Shown: piece by piece, positions 13,217 through 26,261 of the stretch
Layout of the letters: each line of letters begins with the position of its first letter
How positions within the stretch are numbered: position 1 is the first letter of the stretch
Assembly (NCBI GenBank): GCA_038030265.1
Contig: CM075937.1
Span: 44,062,198-44,126,197 of the forward strand
Reading direction: 5' to 3'
Source: Corythucha ciliata
Taxonomy: Eukaryota; Arthropoda; Insecta; Hemiptera; Tingidae
DNA: 64,000 nucleotides
Notes under the pieces: generated by a model
What the model was told of the DNA's origin: nothing
The model's database searches: none
What the model saw: only the letters and a program-made list of their open reading frames with translations
Translations under genes and position numbers: made by a program

Positions 13217-15815
13217 TGGAATACGTTCAGTGAGAACAATTTGTCGTCTCTAAGCTCATGACACATCCCCTTTCTTCACCGATCAAGCCCACAATCTGAT
13301 TTGCCTAATCTCTCCTCCCTCTATACCTGTCACACCAAAATCCTCAACGATCCTGTTGAATTCACGCCCCCCCCCCATTCTAATGCCTTCTTCGGAAGCT
13401 CACCATAATCAGGAAGAGTGTCAACACAGTTTTTTTTTTCTCAATGTGACTGATGATTGTTTCGCAAAGAAGAGGCGCCGAGCGATTTGTCCGACTGATA
13501 TTAAAAGACAAAAGACCCTTCAGTTTCATTCTAGGTCAAAGACGTGACTTCTTAAAACTACCCCTTTCAGCTCGAATGACGAACGTGGCATTGGTGTTAC
13601 AGTGGGAGTGGGGGTAGAGTGAAAAGTTGCGGCAAGCTTTTATAAATTGACCTCCCCACTTCCTTTAATCGCCTTAACTTAATATTGTTAATTTTGCACC
13701 ATAAGGGTCGGGTTTTAAGCATAAGCAGCTTGCAGGCCGGCCTATTGATAAAATAAGCCGAAAACTATTGATAAAAAAAAGTTACTGAAAACGGAGAGAT
13801 TCTAGTCCCAACGAATCTTCAGTACAACAGCGTTTTCCATTAACGGACCCAATAATAATTATGATTAAAGAAAAGAGGCTTACCAGAATGAATTTCCTAC
13901 CAAACCGTGACAAACCATTAACAGCTTCAATTCTGCGTTCTTGGGCTAGACGCGGACGGCTATGCCCCTTTAAATTATCCCAGTCCCAATTACAATGATT
14001 GAAGGGAGTCATTCAGGAAATAATTGAAGCGTTTCGGCCTTGCTTCGAGAGAGAACTTCATTATAATGTATTTAAGTTCGTCATCCCATCCACTGTAACT
14101 CTTCTTTTTCCATTCAAATTCAATCGATATTGAAAAAGTCAAAGTGGGAGGGATTTTTCATAAATTTATCCGCATACAGTAGAAACAAAAGAACAATTTG
14201 GTCATGACTGAAGGGACCCGCATGAAACCCATCAGTGAGCCTTCATTAACGTCATCGAACATGATGGAAACGCGTCATCAATCCGTGTCCCAATAACGAC
14301 CACTTTTTTTGCCTTAATTAGATCGCTGAACGATCAGCTAATAGGAGGGAAAAATGCCTCGTGACAACGTTTGAAACTTTCACATACGTTTTGTTTCCTA
14401 AGCTCCAATGCCCCCCCCCCACTTCTCTGTCTTGAACGTTCTTATTCGACGTTTTTCACGCCCTCCAAAGATTTTCTATCCACTGCACGGTCTATTTATC
14501 CCCTCTCCAGTGTTATAAAACGGGGGGGGGGAGAGTAATCATCATCATTCCCCCTTCAAAAACACGATTACGCAAGCAATCGATCTCAAAATAAGGAATA
14601 TATCAAGGAAAGACGTCGCTTAAGATAATGGGCGCCCAGCTCCATAGTTGGTGTTATTAGGGGTGTCGGTGGGTGAGGGGTGTTTCATTGGTAGACGATA
14701 ATATGAAGTTGAAAAGTGGCAAAGGGTAAAGATAAGGCGAAGAGGGGGAAGGGGTTTGAGAAGGCCAGTCATACTGAAGACACGAACAGGCTAAAAATCG
14801 ATCGGGTAACAAAATGAACGACTGAACTCAGAAATTTCAATGCAATGATACAGTTAAGGCATAGAAAGTCAATTTATTCGAACAGGGAGAAGAAAAAAAA
14901 ACACCCTACAACGAGCACCCCTTAACCCCGCCATCCTAACCGTCTCGTTTCCTACGTGCCTATGAGGTTTGATCAAAATAACGTCCTGAAAACCAACTTA
15001 TTGTACAAACCCCGAAATGAGAACGTGACTTATTGGAATACCTACCGGACATCACTTTTGCAAGCACCGACTCTCATAGCAGCAACGACAGGTCAATACA
15101 TAATTAAAAATAGTACAACGTATGTACTTTTATAAAACCCGATACAAAGCTAGGCCGCGCCGGGATATGCACGTCAGGTCTGGCGGGACATTGCCTAACT
15201 CTTACTTCGACAATCCACCTCACTACACAGGTTTTTCGATCAAAGCCACCATTTCTGAATCAATCATGAGAAAGTTACTCGCGTGAAAGGGATAAAATAG
15301 AAAAATCGACTGGACATAAATATCTCTTTTTTAAAACTAATGCAGCAGGATACAAGGGAAAATTGACTAAGTGATTCGCTGGAAAATGTACTTTGTCCTT
15401 CGATAAAAACCCAGAACGCCCCGAGCGAAAACAAAAGTAATAAAAGAACTGAAAGACGAAGAATTCCCAATGCGATAGAATGATAAATGGTACGAGAAGG
15501 AAAAGGAATAGATTAGAACTCCGACGCGAGGAAAATCCTATTCACTTAGGTTGGTTATACAACTTTGGCAAAAGGAAAGGAATAGCGTGATTTGAGAGCG
15601 GCGGGGTGGCGGGTGAGGACCAAGTTTTCAGCTAAAAACGGGAAGGCTTAGAGATTGGCAAATTGCCTTATTTCTTCAAAGTTCACTTTCCTCCATACAG
15701 ATGGAGCCGTTTTTCTTTGCACCTTCTTCTTCAACACAAACACAAAAAAAAGAGTGAAAACTTGATTTTAATTTTGTTTATTTTTGTTTTGTTTAAGACG
15801 GGGGCGGAGGGGAGG
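13217..15815. other. Intergenic region upstream of Shab
   Basis: No coding exon is recognised. Homopolymer C/G runs occur near 13368, 14410 and 14522. The Shab promoter and any 5' non-coding or alternative first exons should lie here, but I cannot place them. Confidence 0.4.
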
Positions 15816-18800
15816 ATGGGTGAGGTGGGAGCGGTAAGATGCCGCTCCATGAGCTCTCTCCCTCCCGAGCCCTTCATGATCATGAGGTCGAAAGCGCTCA
15901 ACCGCCGAGTCATTATCAACGTGGGCGGTGTCAAACACGAGGTGCTATGGCGAACGCTTGAACGACTGCCGCACACGCGACTCGGACGCCTTCGCGATTG
16001 TAACACACACGAGGCGATTACAGAGCTGTGCGACGATTATTCCCTCATCGACAACGAATACTTTTTCGACCGCCACCCGAAATCTTTTAGCTCAATACTC
16101 AATTTTTACAGGTAAAACATGATATTTGGTGGTACTTAACACCATACTTTCTATCTTTCTGGGAGCATGGATCTGAAATGAAAAACGGGAAACCAATATA
16201 AATGACCCTTTCAACAATCGTTATGTCTTTTTAAAGGTCTATTCACACACATAAGTGCCGTGAATGGGACGTGCCCCGTCCGGGACACGGACGGGGCACG
16301 TCGACAAGTAAAATATTATTCTCATATGGGAATTGAGAGGCTCGTTCACACATTTCCGGCACGTGTCAGGGACGTGACCCTTCAATTTCCATTGATAATA
16401 ATATTTTACTTGTCGACGTGCCCCGTCCGTAATCTTTTATTTGCCGGACGAGGCACGTCCCGTTCACGGCACTGATGTGTATGGATAGACCTTAAAACCA
16501 TTTCAAAATACTTAGAATTCACCCAGGACTACTGGTTGATTCACAACCAAATTTAATGGACTACTAAAAAAAAACTTCAAAAAATGGCCCTCACAGGACC
16601 GGAAAGTTACATCTAGTGGATGAAATGTGCGTTCTGGCATTCAGCGACGACCTAGAGTACTGGGGTGTGGACGAACTCTACCTCGAGTCCTGCTGTCAGC
16701 ACAAGTACCACCAGAGGAAAGAGCATGTTCACGAGGAGATGAGAAAAGAGGCGGAATCGCTACGACAACGCGACGAGGAGGAATTCGGCGAGGGCAAATG
16801 CGCCTATTATCAACAGTTCCTTTGGGACCTTCTTGAGAAACCGACAACTTCCATCGCCGCTAGGGTGGGTAACGAACAAAATTAATCATGACACTATTAC
16901 GAGGGGCTAATTTCTGGCAAGGGGAATAATAATATCTATATCAATTCAAACAATAAATATCAAAGTTGCCTACAGTTTGTCCTCTATGAAGGGATGGGGG
17001 AAAGGTTAGGATTACTGCATGCCATCAATCTTGAAAAATGGGCGAGGTTCAAGTGACCATATAAAATGTAAAAAATAGTTATCAGGTGTGGCATGACGAT
17101 AATCTGCATGAGCCTGACACTTGCACAAAAATCAGCCAATAAGGCAACAATTACTGACCGATTAGGGTACAGTCGAGCCATTTCAATGAATTGACTCAAC
17201 TGTTCGTTTATTTTTTTAGTTTAAAATTAATAGGTTGGTTCAACTCCTACCGCTTTTCAAAACTAGTGCGAAACTATAGTTGAGCGTTTCTGTACATAAA
17301 CAGTTTATTTTGATAACTTTTTTAAATTTTGTAGAGTTTTTTTGTAGAAGTTGTGTTTGTCCTTGAAGTCCCAGAAAGACAAAAAAGGTGCGATAATGGA
17401 AATGGATAGACAACGAAGGACCATGTACCCCTGGTAAGATCGAGAAACCGTCGCACGTCGCTGTTTTCTTTATTTTATTTTATTTTTTAACAAAGCCAAA
17501 AATGACAATGACAAGTGGCGATTTCCCGATTTTGCAACGACCCTCTTTAGGCAATATTTGTGGGACGGGGGGGGGGATCTGGATTAGAACATCGCGGAGG
17601 CAGTGCTGTTCCCGCAAGCGGAACCAAGTTATTTCAACAATGTTCAAATCCGCTCGGGCACAGCCGCGTCCGTGTAGTCCTGATCCTTGGGAGTGGACTG
17701 GAGGGAAAGGGGAATGTTTCATAACGACAAATGAGAGATTACGAAGCCTTGAAAAAAACAATTGCAGGTTATTGCGGTAATTTCCATCCTCTTCATAGTC
17801 CTATCAACGATAGCCCTGACGCTCAACACAATACCCCAAATGCAAGTGAACGATGAAAAGGGTGTGCCCATGGACAATCCTCAGCTCGCTATGGTAGAAG
17901 CGGTGTGCATCACCTGGTTCACACTAGAGTACGTCCTCAGGTTCTGCGCGTCTCCCAATAAATGGAAATTCTTCAAAGGAGGCTTAAACGTCATCGATCT
18001 TTTGGCCATCATGCCGTACTACGTGTCGCTATTCCTCGTTGAAACGAATAAAACAGCTAACGATCAGTTTCAAGATGTTCGACGAGTCGTACAAATTTTT
18101 AGAATTATGAGAATTCTTCGAATTTTGAAACTGGCGCGACACTCGACTGGTCTTCAAAGTTTGGGCTTCACTCTTAAGAATTCCTACAAAGAGCTGGGCT
18201 TGCTGATGCTCTTCCTAGCCATGGGTGTGCTCATATTTTCGAGTCTCGCGTACTTCGCCGAGAAAGAAGAGCCGGGCACTAAGTTCATTAGCATCCCTGA
18301 AACTTTCTGGTGGGCGGGCATTACGATGACAACGGTCGGATATGGCGACATCTACCCCACCACCCCTTTGGGGAAAGTGATCGGTAGTGTCTGTTGTATC
18401 TGCGGGGTCTTGGTCGTCGCTCTCCCCATTCCCATTATCGTAAACAACTTCGCCGAGTTCTACAAGAATCAAATGCGACGCGAGAAGGCTTTGAAGCGAC
18501 GCGAAGCGCTCGAGAGGGCCAAACGCGAGGGGAGCATCGTCTCGTTTCATCATATCAATCTGAGGGATGCCTTCGCCAAGAGCATGGACCTAATCGACGT
18601 CATTGTCGACACAGGTAAGGATCTCCAAGCAGCCAATCTTATCATTTTAAAAAAACTGTCCCTTCCGTAAGTAAAGAGAACAAAAGTAGGGAAATCGGCA
18701 TGTTCTGTATGGATTTTTTAACAATCGAGTCGCACAACAGCATGAAAAATTATTATTAACTTTCAGCAAAGCGTAGCCTACAGTCTTCGAAATCAAAAGT

Positions 18801-19488
18801 CTAGTTGCTGATTCATTAGCCGCTTACTAATCTTTTAAATTACAAGAATAGCTTAGTTTTCATCTTTTCATGCCAATTTTTTCCAAAAACTAACTTTTAT
18901 TCCATGAATTTTCATAGGCACGCTCAGCAAAATATTAAGAAAAAAAACTCCATTTCAACCAAAAATCACAGTACACCCCACCCAAACACATATTTTGTCC
19001 GGTGGTTAAATCAAAAATTTTCAGGACATAATCTCGGTAGCGAGAGTGGAGGGGGAATGAGTGAAAATGAGACGACGCCCGCGTCTCAACGCAAATCCCT
19101 GACGAAACCGCTCCTCAGACAAACCTCAACGCAACAGTCGGCGACGCCGAGCATAATGGCGCCTCCGCCTCCTGTCGCCCCCTTACCACTTCTCGATCTT
19201 GAGTCACCGCCAGCCTCGTCCGAGCCAATGCAACAGACTGCCACGAGCCCAGTAAGTGCCCATTTTTGTGCGGCATGCGTTTCAACTTTTTTTTTCTTCC
19301 TTGAAAAATAATAATAATAATAAACAGAACAAAACAAACGAACACTCGGACCCCATAATTATACGCATAAATGGGACGCACAAAAAGTCGGGGAACATGA
19401 GAACTGAAGAAATTTGATATTTTTTACGTTATTTTATTTGTAAAGTCTCCGCCCTTTTTATTATTTTGATTTCTGCCGAAACCGATTT

Positions 19489-19519
<31 letters not shown>

Positions 19520-22500
19520 TAGGGTCATGAAAGCAAAAACGACTCAAACAACCTAACAAAACTTGAAGAATTACCAAGTGAATTCGAATGTTGCTTTTGC
19601 AACACAAAGGTAGTGATTTTTTTAGTTTTCACATTAATTGGTTTTTACCGTCACTTTGGTACTATTTTGATTGCAAATCAGTTTTATAACTAGCGTACCG
19701 TAAATCCTGTAAAGTCGTTTAAAATGAACAATTTAGTTTTATTTATTTTGCATAATGCATGCGGCGGAGTGATGCTTGGCTTTAGTTCTCTTTTAATATG
19801 ATATTAAAAAGATATCGAAATTAAAATATGCCTAGGCCTACCCCTGACACGGGTGATTCAACCTTATGGCTAATTCGACACAGGAATGAGCTACCCCCCC
19901 TCCTCCCTGTTTGTTCATTTTATTGTTTGTAACATTGAAAATAGGCTAGGTTAGGAAACTAGAATATTATACAACGAGTGGATAAAGTGTGATTTTACCT
20001 GCGAGTTGTTTTTAGTCAACGAGCGTACTTTGTACGCTGCAGGTAAAATCCACTTTTCCACGAGTTGTATACCCTATTTTTGGCGCGACGCCAGAATACT
20101 TTAGCAGAAAGTTGCGAACTCATTCGTTGGGAGAGTCAGAAAAAAGGAAATTACGAATTCCTCCATCATCGCGCACACTTTTCAAGACGTCGACGAGTCA
20201 CCTTTCAGGACCGACAAGTGGAAACTGCGGTGAAATAGTCTGACAACCTCAGTTTCGCTAACTTTCATAACGTGGATAAAATACAACTTTAGATAGCTAT
20301 TTTCTCTCCGTAGCGCGAAAACGAAATATCCCGGCACTAGCGGACACAAGAAGGGAGCGAATGAAAAAACAAAAATTGTGATGTCAAGCCCGCGGAACAC
20401 AAGGGCACTGAACCCCACAAAATTCCACTGAACAGCGGGTCGCGTTTGATTTGCTTTCAAGCTTAATAACTCAGAATTTCAGATACTTGAATAACCAAAT
20501 TTTGAAACGGGGGAGGGGGTCCTTTTAGTCAGTTTTTAGAACCAAGACTGAAAGTTCCCAGACGATAAATAGTAAGTTTATGAGACTAAGGGCCATATTC
20601 AGAAACCAACCTTAACCTTTACATCTCCTTGAAGCGCTTTAGAACAGATGACACATTTTTATAAACCATCGCATTTCTCAACTCCTTTAGTTAAGGCTTT
20701 GTAAAGAAGGGTTTCTGAATACGGCCCTAAGGCTTCGTAAAATGAGGGTTTCTGAATACGGCCCTAAGGGAGATTTTGCAAACAGCTCCGCTAGCGCTAA
20801 CGTCAACATTATTCACATTTCAACCAACGAAGTGTTTACTACCCTAGCATCGCGTACACAAAAAATTGATAAATTCTGTAGTAAGATGGCAAAAGATGAT
20901 AGGTCGATAAGTCTTATGATATGACTTATCACCTTTTGCCATCTTACCACAGAATTATAGTTTGTCCACTTAGGCCCGATTTCACCAACTTCTTAAAGCA
21001 CGATCAACAACTAATAACGATTACAATGTAAACACTTACATCAGAATTCATATGGGTCGTCATTGACAACTAATCGCGATCAACTTTAATTAAACGAGAT
21101 CAATTTTGTTGGTGAAAATAGGCCTTAGTGATGGACTCTCGAACGTGTTGCTGCATTTCGATAATTCGATTTGTTCACTCCCACCAAAAATATTTAATGA
21201 ACTCAACAAAACAACTTTTGTTTCGGGCTTTATGGTTACGTATAGACGCTATACAGTGATCATTTGTTCCAAGCACATTCCCGGTGCGTTATTTTAAGAA
21301 AAAGGGGCAAAGGGGAAGCTCATTCTACTAAATTCAAGGGCGGGCGAGAGTCCATCCCTAAGTGGACAGACTATAGTAAATTGTCAATTTTGTTGTTGAG
21401 TGAGGCCTGATAACGAATGGTGTATCGTAATGACTACCGGCTTCACACAAAATGCGTTTCACTCCCTTTACTTGTTCCCCCACGGTATTTTCTTTTCAAC
21501 ATTATGATACGAAACACAATAACCTTGATATTATAGATATTATAGGTCTGTTCCAGCCAAGTTCCAGCAAGGTGTTTGGAACGTGTTGGGTGCAGAGTTG
21601 CCATGGGACCAGCTAATAAAATTTAAGATGATTAGTGATTACATTGTATTGGCTGGTTCGCTTGGCAACTGTGCTCCGAACATATCACAAACACTTTGCT
21701 GGAACGCCATATAAACCTGGATTGCTCACAGCGGAGGGGGCAGGTCGTCCCCTGGAAAACAATCACCCTGTTCCTCTCCTTGTGTAGTCATGGCAACACG
21801 GTACTTATTTTGAAACTACACCCCTCTCATCCACTTGGGAACTTGGCTATTCTTTATCAGCAGTGATGAGCAATCCAGTTCTTTCATATTTTATATGGGG
21901 CATGTCGTCCCCTGGTAAACAGTCACCCTGTCCCTCTCATTGTGTAGTCATGGCAACACGGTACTTATTAAACTACACTCCGCTCATCCACTTGAGAACT
22001 TGGCTATCTTTATCAGCAGTGATGAGCAATCCAGTTCTTTTCTATTTTATGTCGTTGGCTGGACATACCCTAGTTTTATTTACGTAGGATGTATAACACA
22101 GGCAATGTATGACATCCTTCGTTAATAAAAACTTCAAAGCCTCGTCAAAGCATGTAATAGGCCTTATTATTCAAAGTCCCTGATTTATTTTAATTAGTAC
22201 AGTGGATCATGCTCATGTAGTTAGAGCTTTTTGTGGTTAGACGTAAACTAATTTTCGAGTACAATCCCCGGTAGGAAAAGAAGGGGGAAGTATGAAGGGG
22301 GAGTATGAAGGTACGCTCCCCCCCGGTGCCTTCGTTCTCACCCTGACCACCAATTAGAATCCCGAGGGTAATCGCGATCTAGATACCCTCTTAACATGGA
22401 TCACAGATGAACCTGGGGGGGGGGGGGCTTACGGCTCTATGGACCAGCGCTCCGACCAGTGACACTGACCCATCCCATCAAAATTAACTACCCAGAAATA

Positions 22501-25500
22501 CAAATAAAAACGCTGTTGAACGCTTCGTTGAAAAATTAGCAACATAACTTAGGATTTGCTGCTTTTTATAACGAATTATAAAACGGAGGGTGATAGAGGT
22601 TGAGTTTACCTTTGTCTATCCACCAATTTGTCTAACACCCCCTCCCAAACCCAACCCCACTCATAAAAGCTCGTTTAAATATCATTCAAGGGAAGAAAAA
22701 CCTTTTTTTTTTATTCTTTTCTCTTTTTTACAGTACCGCGATTGGGAAAGTCACAAGTTCAAGCCGAGCAGGCTAAAAGAAGATGAACACCCCTTAATAC
22801 AATGAAAAAATAAATTAAGAACTGACAATAATTAATCTAATAGTGAAAAAACTAATAAATACGAGGGAAATGAGATTTTTTATTGAAAAAAAAAACCTGT
22901 AAGTAGCAGTAAATTTTGTTTGTGCTCACTACTGGATGTCGTTTTAACCCACTGTTTTTTAAACCTTCCTTATTTTCATCCTTTTTAAACGAAACCCCCT
23001 TGGGAAAACTGATACGAAATTGGCATGACAGGGGGAGAAAAAAAAACTTGTAAAAGGCTTGCAGGTGTACTTTTTTGCGTGTCAGTGTCATACATTTTTT
23101 TGGTGGAAAGTCAAAGATAAACGAAAACCTCTATAAATTTTGCACGCAGGAAAATAAATATCGATAAAAATGGGAGAGGGGATTTGTCATTGCATGATTA
23201 CTCCGCCCCAGATATTAACCTTTTTCTGGTTTTTACCCCCCCCCCCCCCAATCCTCTCACAACGCGTAGATGTAGCCTCTATTGAGTGGCACTTTGCAGG
23301 TTAATCGTCACAAGAGCACAGGTAGAAGTTGCCCCCCTCTCAAATACAAACCCTAAGCATGACAATAAAAACATTGCTTATTTTAGGTGAGTAGATTTTT
23401 TCGTTAAAGTTTCAAGCATTGATTTTTTATGCTTGTTTTTAATACGTCACTGCTTTTGTTTTAAACAAAAACGTAAAGAGGCACGTCCTATAACATCGAG
23501 GTTTAAATTAAAATTAGCACGTTTGAGCATGAAATTGAAGAATTTGGCAAATCTAAATTAAGTAAACTTGACTAAAATTACGTACGGAAGTAGAGATGGA
23601 AACTTACCTTATTGCGATTCTCCATATTTGCCTGCAAAAGAAGAAAACATCATTTTAGTAATATAAAAGCTACTTAATTACATATAAATAAAAAAATATA
23701 CGGTCCACAAATTTTCATCTCTGCTAGACAGCTGCTTTCTAAGCGTTTTAATTTACGAGTAAAGTGCTCATAATAACGAGATTAAGGAAAAAATGGTTTC
23801 CTACCCTCCTTTCCACCACCGTCTTTTTCTCCAAATCAACAACCCCTCATCCACCCCCTCTCTCCATAGGATTACAAAGAGCATACGGACGCTGAAAATC
23901 TCATGCTGTTTCCAACTTCAGACTTCCGTAACCCAATCTGCCTAGAAATGAAACTCCTCAGGAGTGGCGAAGGCGCCTTCGCCGCCTCGGCCATACAAGG
24001 CCCCATGGACATGGGCTCAATCGATTCGTCGGATACGTACGCTTCGTGTAACACTCAACCATTTACCTCTCAGGTATACTTTATAAGCAAGACTGCTTAA
24101 TTTATATATTATACATTTTTAAAATACAAATAAGTGTAAAATAGGGATTTTTACTGGGGCATGCATAATGTGCCCTTAAGGACAAAACTAGGGGCCGTAT
24201 TCAGAAACCATCCTTTACAAAGCCTTAACTAAAGGAGTTGAAAAATGTGATGGTTTATAAAAATGTGTCATCTGTTTTGAAGCGCTTAAAGGAGATGTAA
24301 AGGTTAAGGTTGGTTTCTGAATACGGCCCTAGGTCTGCTATTTTTGTTTTTCACTCATTGTTAGAAGACTCACAGAGGAAAGAAAAAGAGCTAAAAGAAG
24401 AGAGAAAAAGAAAGACTCGAGTTTATATTTTCTTTTTACTCCTCGGTCCTCGCCTTGAACCCTTAATCCTTCTCCTTTCTCAAGGAAGAACACTTTGAGA
24501 AGAAAACGTCTTTTGAGTTTTTCCCCTCCATGAATTACGCCCATTCTTTGTTTTTCGAGCCTTTTTTACTCATAGCTGCCGCGGAATAATATGTATGAAG
24601 GATATTACGTTATTCAACTTCAGGTCGATAACGCATAGAACAGTTTTCATTTCATAACCACACTATATACGTTGAAAAGTCTGGTGTTCGCGAGTATCAG
24701 ACTATCAAATAAGACCACAAATTTCAACCAAAAGTACATCAACGAAGGTTACACATTCACGTAGGTGCGGGCCTGAGTTTGGACAGGTCAATCGCCTGTA
24801 GTCGAAAGGGGGGGAAGAAGGGGGATCACCTGCCTAGAAGTTCGACAAGCTCGACAAAGCAGTGCTCGAAAACTCGGACCTTATTTTGAGTGCGAATGAC
24901 CAAAAGGGCTGCAGTCCCATAGTATGACCGACCTAGTGAAGTCAGAAATTTTCCCGTCAACCAATGCACCACCAACCCATTATAAACCCCCACCACAAAC
25001 ACAAGCGTCATTTGTCTTCAGCCCGATTTGATGGACGAAGACTCTAACGTCTATGTTAACCCCCTCATCGACACTGTCCTGACACGAAACGTCAAAAAAT
25101 CAGCATCGGGTGACACCGCCCTGCACAATTTCGACGACGACGAAGTCTTTCCATTGAGCGTTGAACGAGGGAGTCGCGGTTCACTCAATGAGACTCCCAT
25201 CCCGAAACACCGTAAAACCAGATTTCAACAAGTAAAAAAACAAAACAAAAAAAAAACAAAAAACATGTAGCCAATTGCCACGACAAATTTTCGTTATTTT
25301 ATAGTCGGCCAAGTATAACGAATCAACATTCGGTGAAAGTCTGGGCCGGGAATCCCAGGAGAGTTTGGAAACGATAAAAAAGAGGAAATCGTCGTTTATG
25401 CCGACGAAACCCCTCGCTACAGCCACACGGCTGATAAATCAACATTTGTTCGGACTTCATGCTTTAAGTAAAAAAGGTAAACTTTAATTACTGAATTGGC

Positions 25501-25995
25501 ACTCACAGTCCTAACTTTTCGTATTGATTTTCAGGACGAAACAGCGAAAGCAGGTCTTCCTTGTCGGTGGACTCAATCGACAGTAGAATTTGTCCGACTC
25601 CGGAAACTCATCGACGTTCTAAGTCCATACTAAAAAAACACGAATCGACCACATGCGGCCTCAACCATCGCTCTCGGACTGATGACCCCGAGGCTGAAAA
25701 ACTCATATCCGACGGTAAACCCAATCGAGACGGCTCCAGGCGAAAAAGATTGAACACCGCCGGAGTTGACGATGACGAGGAAGACTACGATCGTTCAAAA
25801 ATCGGTATGGAAGACATGGGCGGTGGTGGATCGAATGAATCGAACGATTTCTCTCCCACGCGAACCAAAACGGAACTGACATTTTCACTCGACTCTCAAC
25901 TTTTCATTTGCCCACCGCCACCACCGATGGATCAATCGCCGACTGAGGAGACTAAATTGTTGGGAAGGCGTCGGCATCATTTAAGTACGTCTTAG
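15816..25995 (+). CDS. Shab: Shab/Kv2 voltage-gated potassium channel
   Basis: Pore-forming subunit of a delayed-rectifier K+ channel in the plasma membrane of excitable cells. I read nine coding exons: 15816-16111, 16597-16864, 17768-18614, 19025-19251, 19523-19609, 23870-24073, 25022-25231, 25305-25476 and 25535-25995. They join in frame to 923 residues. Exons 1-2 encode the T1 tetramerisation domain ([19 protein letters not shown]). Exon 3 holds S1-S6: the S4 charge ladder [14 protein letters not shown] (about residues 299-312), the filter TVGYGD (about 378-383) and the S6 PIP hinge (about 408-410). The long C-tail has the conserved Kv2 blocks ECCFCNTK and DAENLMLFP and the segment [13 protein letters not shown]. 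The start at MGEVGAV is a choice; an upstream coding exon or a later Met (MSSLPPEP) is possible. Intron 5 is 4.26 kb and repeat-rich; several others are short. Confidence 0.95.
16235..16492. mobile_element. MITE, 258 bp, in Shab intron 1
   Basis: The terminal inverted repeat starts AGGTCTATTCACACACAT, continues through AGTGCCGTGAA, and TAA flanks both ends. An internal GACGTGCCCCGTCCG palindrome gives strong further pairing. It lies wholly inside intron 1 of the channel gene. TAA duplication points to PIF/Harbinger. Confidence 0.8.
19965..20073. mobile_element. MITE-like palindrome in Shab intron 5
   Basis: TATACAACGAGTGGATAAAGT on the left pairs with its diverged complement ending CACGAGTTGTATACC on the right. 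The inner GATTTTACCTGC / GCAGGTAAAATC arms extend the hairpin. No duplication is clear. Confidence 0.55.
20590..20727. mobile_element. 138 bp Harbinger-type MITE, copy A
   Basis: Ends are GGGCCATATTCAGAAACC and GGGTTTCTGAATACGGCCC with TAA duplicated on both sides. The last ~38 bp are repeated once more, directly adjacent (to about 20767), again followed by TAA. It lies in Shab intron 5. Confidence 0.8.
20865..20956. repeat. Strong hairpin in Shab intron 5
   Basis: GTAAGATGGCAAAAGATGAT is followed about 20 bp later by its near-complement, and the pairing extends outward through ATTCTGTAG / CACAGAAT. This may be a small MITE. Confidence 0.55.
20955..21375. mobile_element. MITE split by a second MITE
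   Basis: The outer element has ends TATAGTTTGTCCACTTA and TAAGTGGACAGACTATA. It is interrupted at CACTTA by an inner 152 bp element (20973-21124) with ends GGCCCGATTTCACCAAC and GTTGGTGAAAATAGGCC. The inner insertion is flanked by a TTA duplication. Removing it restores an outer arm that matches the right arm through GATGGACTCTCG. Confidence 0.75.
21739..22050. repeat. Two-copy tandem duplication, ~157 bp unit
   Basis: The block beginning near GTCGTCCCCTGG and ending near CAGTGATGAGCAATCCAGTT occurs twice in direct orientation (about 21739-21895 and 21898-22050) with small differences. It lies in Shab intron 5. Confidence 0.8.
24192..24329. mobile_element. 138 bp Harbinger-type MITE, copy B
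   Basis: Same family and same length as the element at 20590-20727, in the opposite orientation, with ends GGGCCGTATTCAGAAACC and GGTTTCTGAATACGGCCC. TAG is duplicated on both sides. It lies in Shab intron 6. Confidence 0.8.
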
Positions 25996-26147
25996 CGATT
26001 AATTGTCGATACAAAGGGGACGATACGATTTTTGTCGGGTGTAGCCCGTGTTCTCAATACGAAAAAAGTCAGATCCGTTCTAACATTTCTCCTACACTTC
26101 AAAAAACCTATAAAAATAGCGATATTTTAATACGAAATTATATAAAA

Positions 26148-26261
26148 GGGCATGTTCCTAAATTCATCGATGGATTAGGTTCAAAACTAACACATGATAA
26201 ATGTGAGGGAAGGCTAAATCACAATGGAAATTACTCATCTGCTGAATATAGGAACATGCCC
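26148..26261. mobile_element. MITE downstream of Shab
   Basis: The ends GGGCATGTTCCTA and TAGGAACATGCCC are exact complements 114 bp apart, and the interior lacks coding sequence. Confidence 0.65.
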
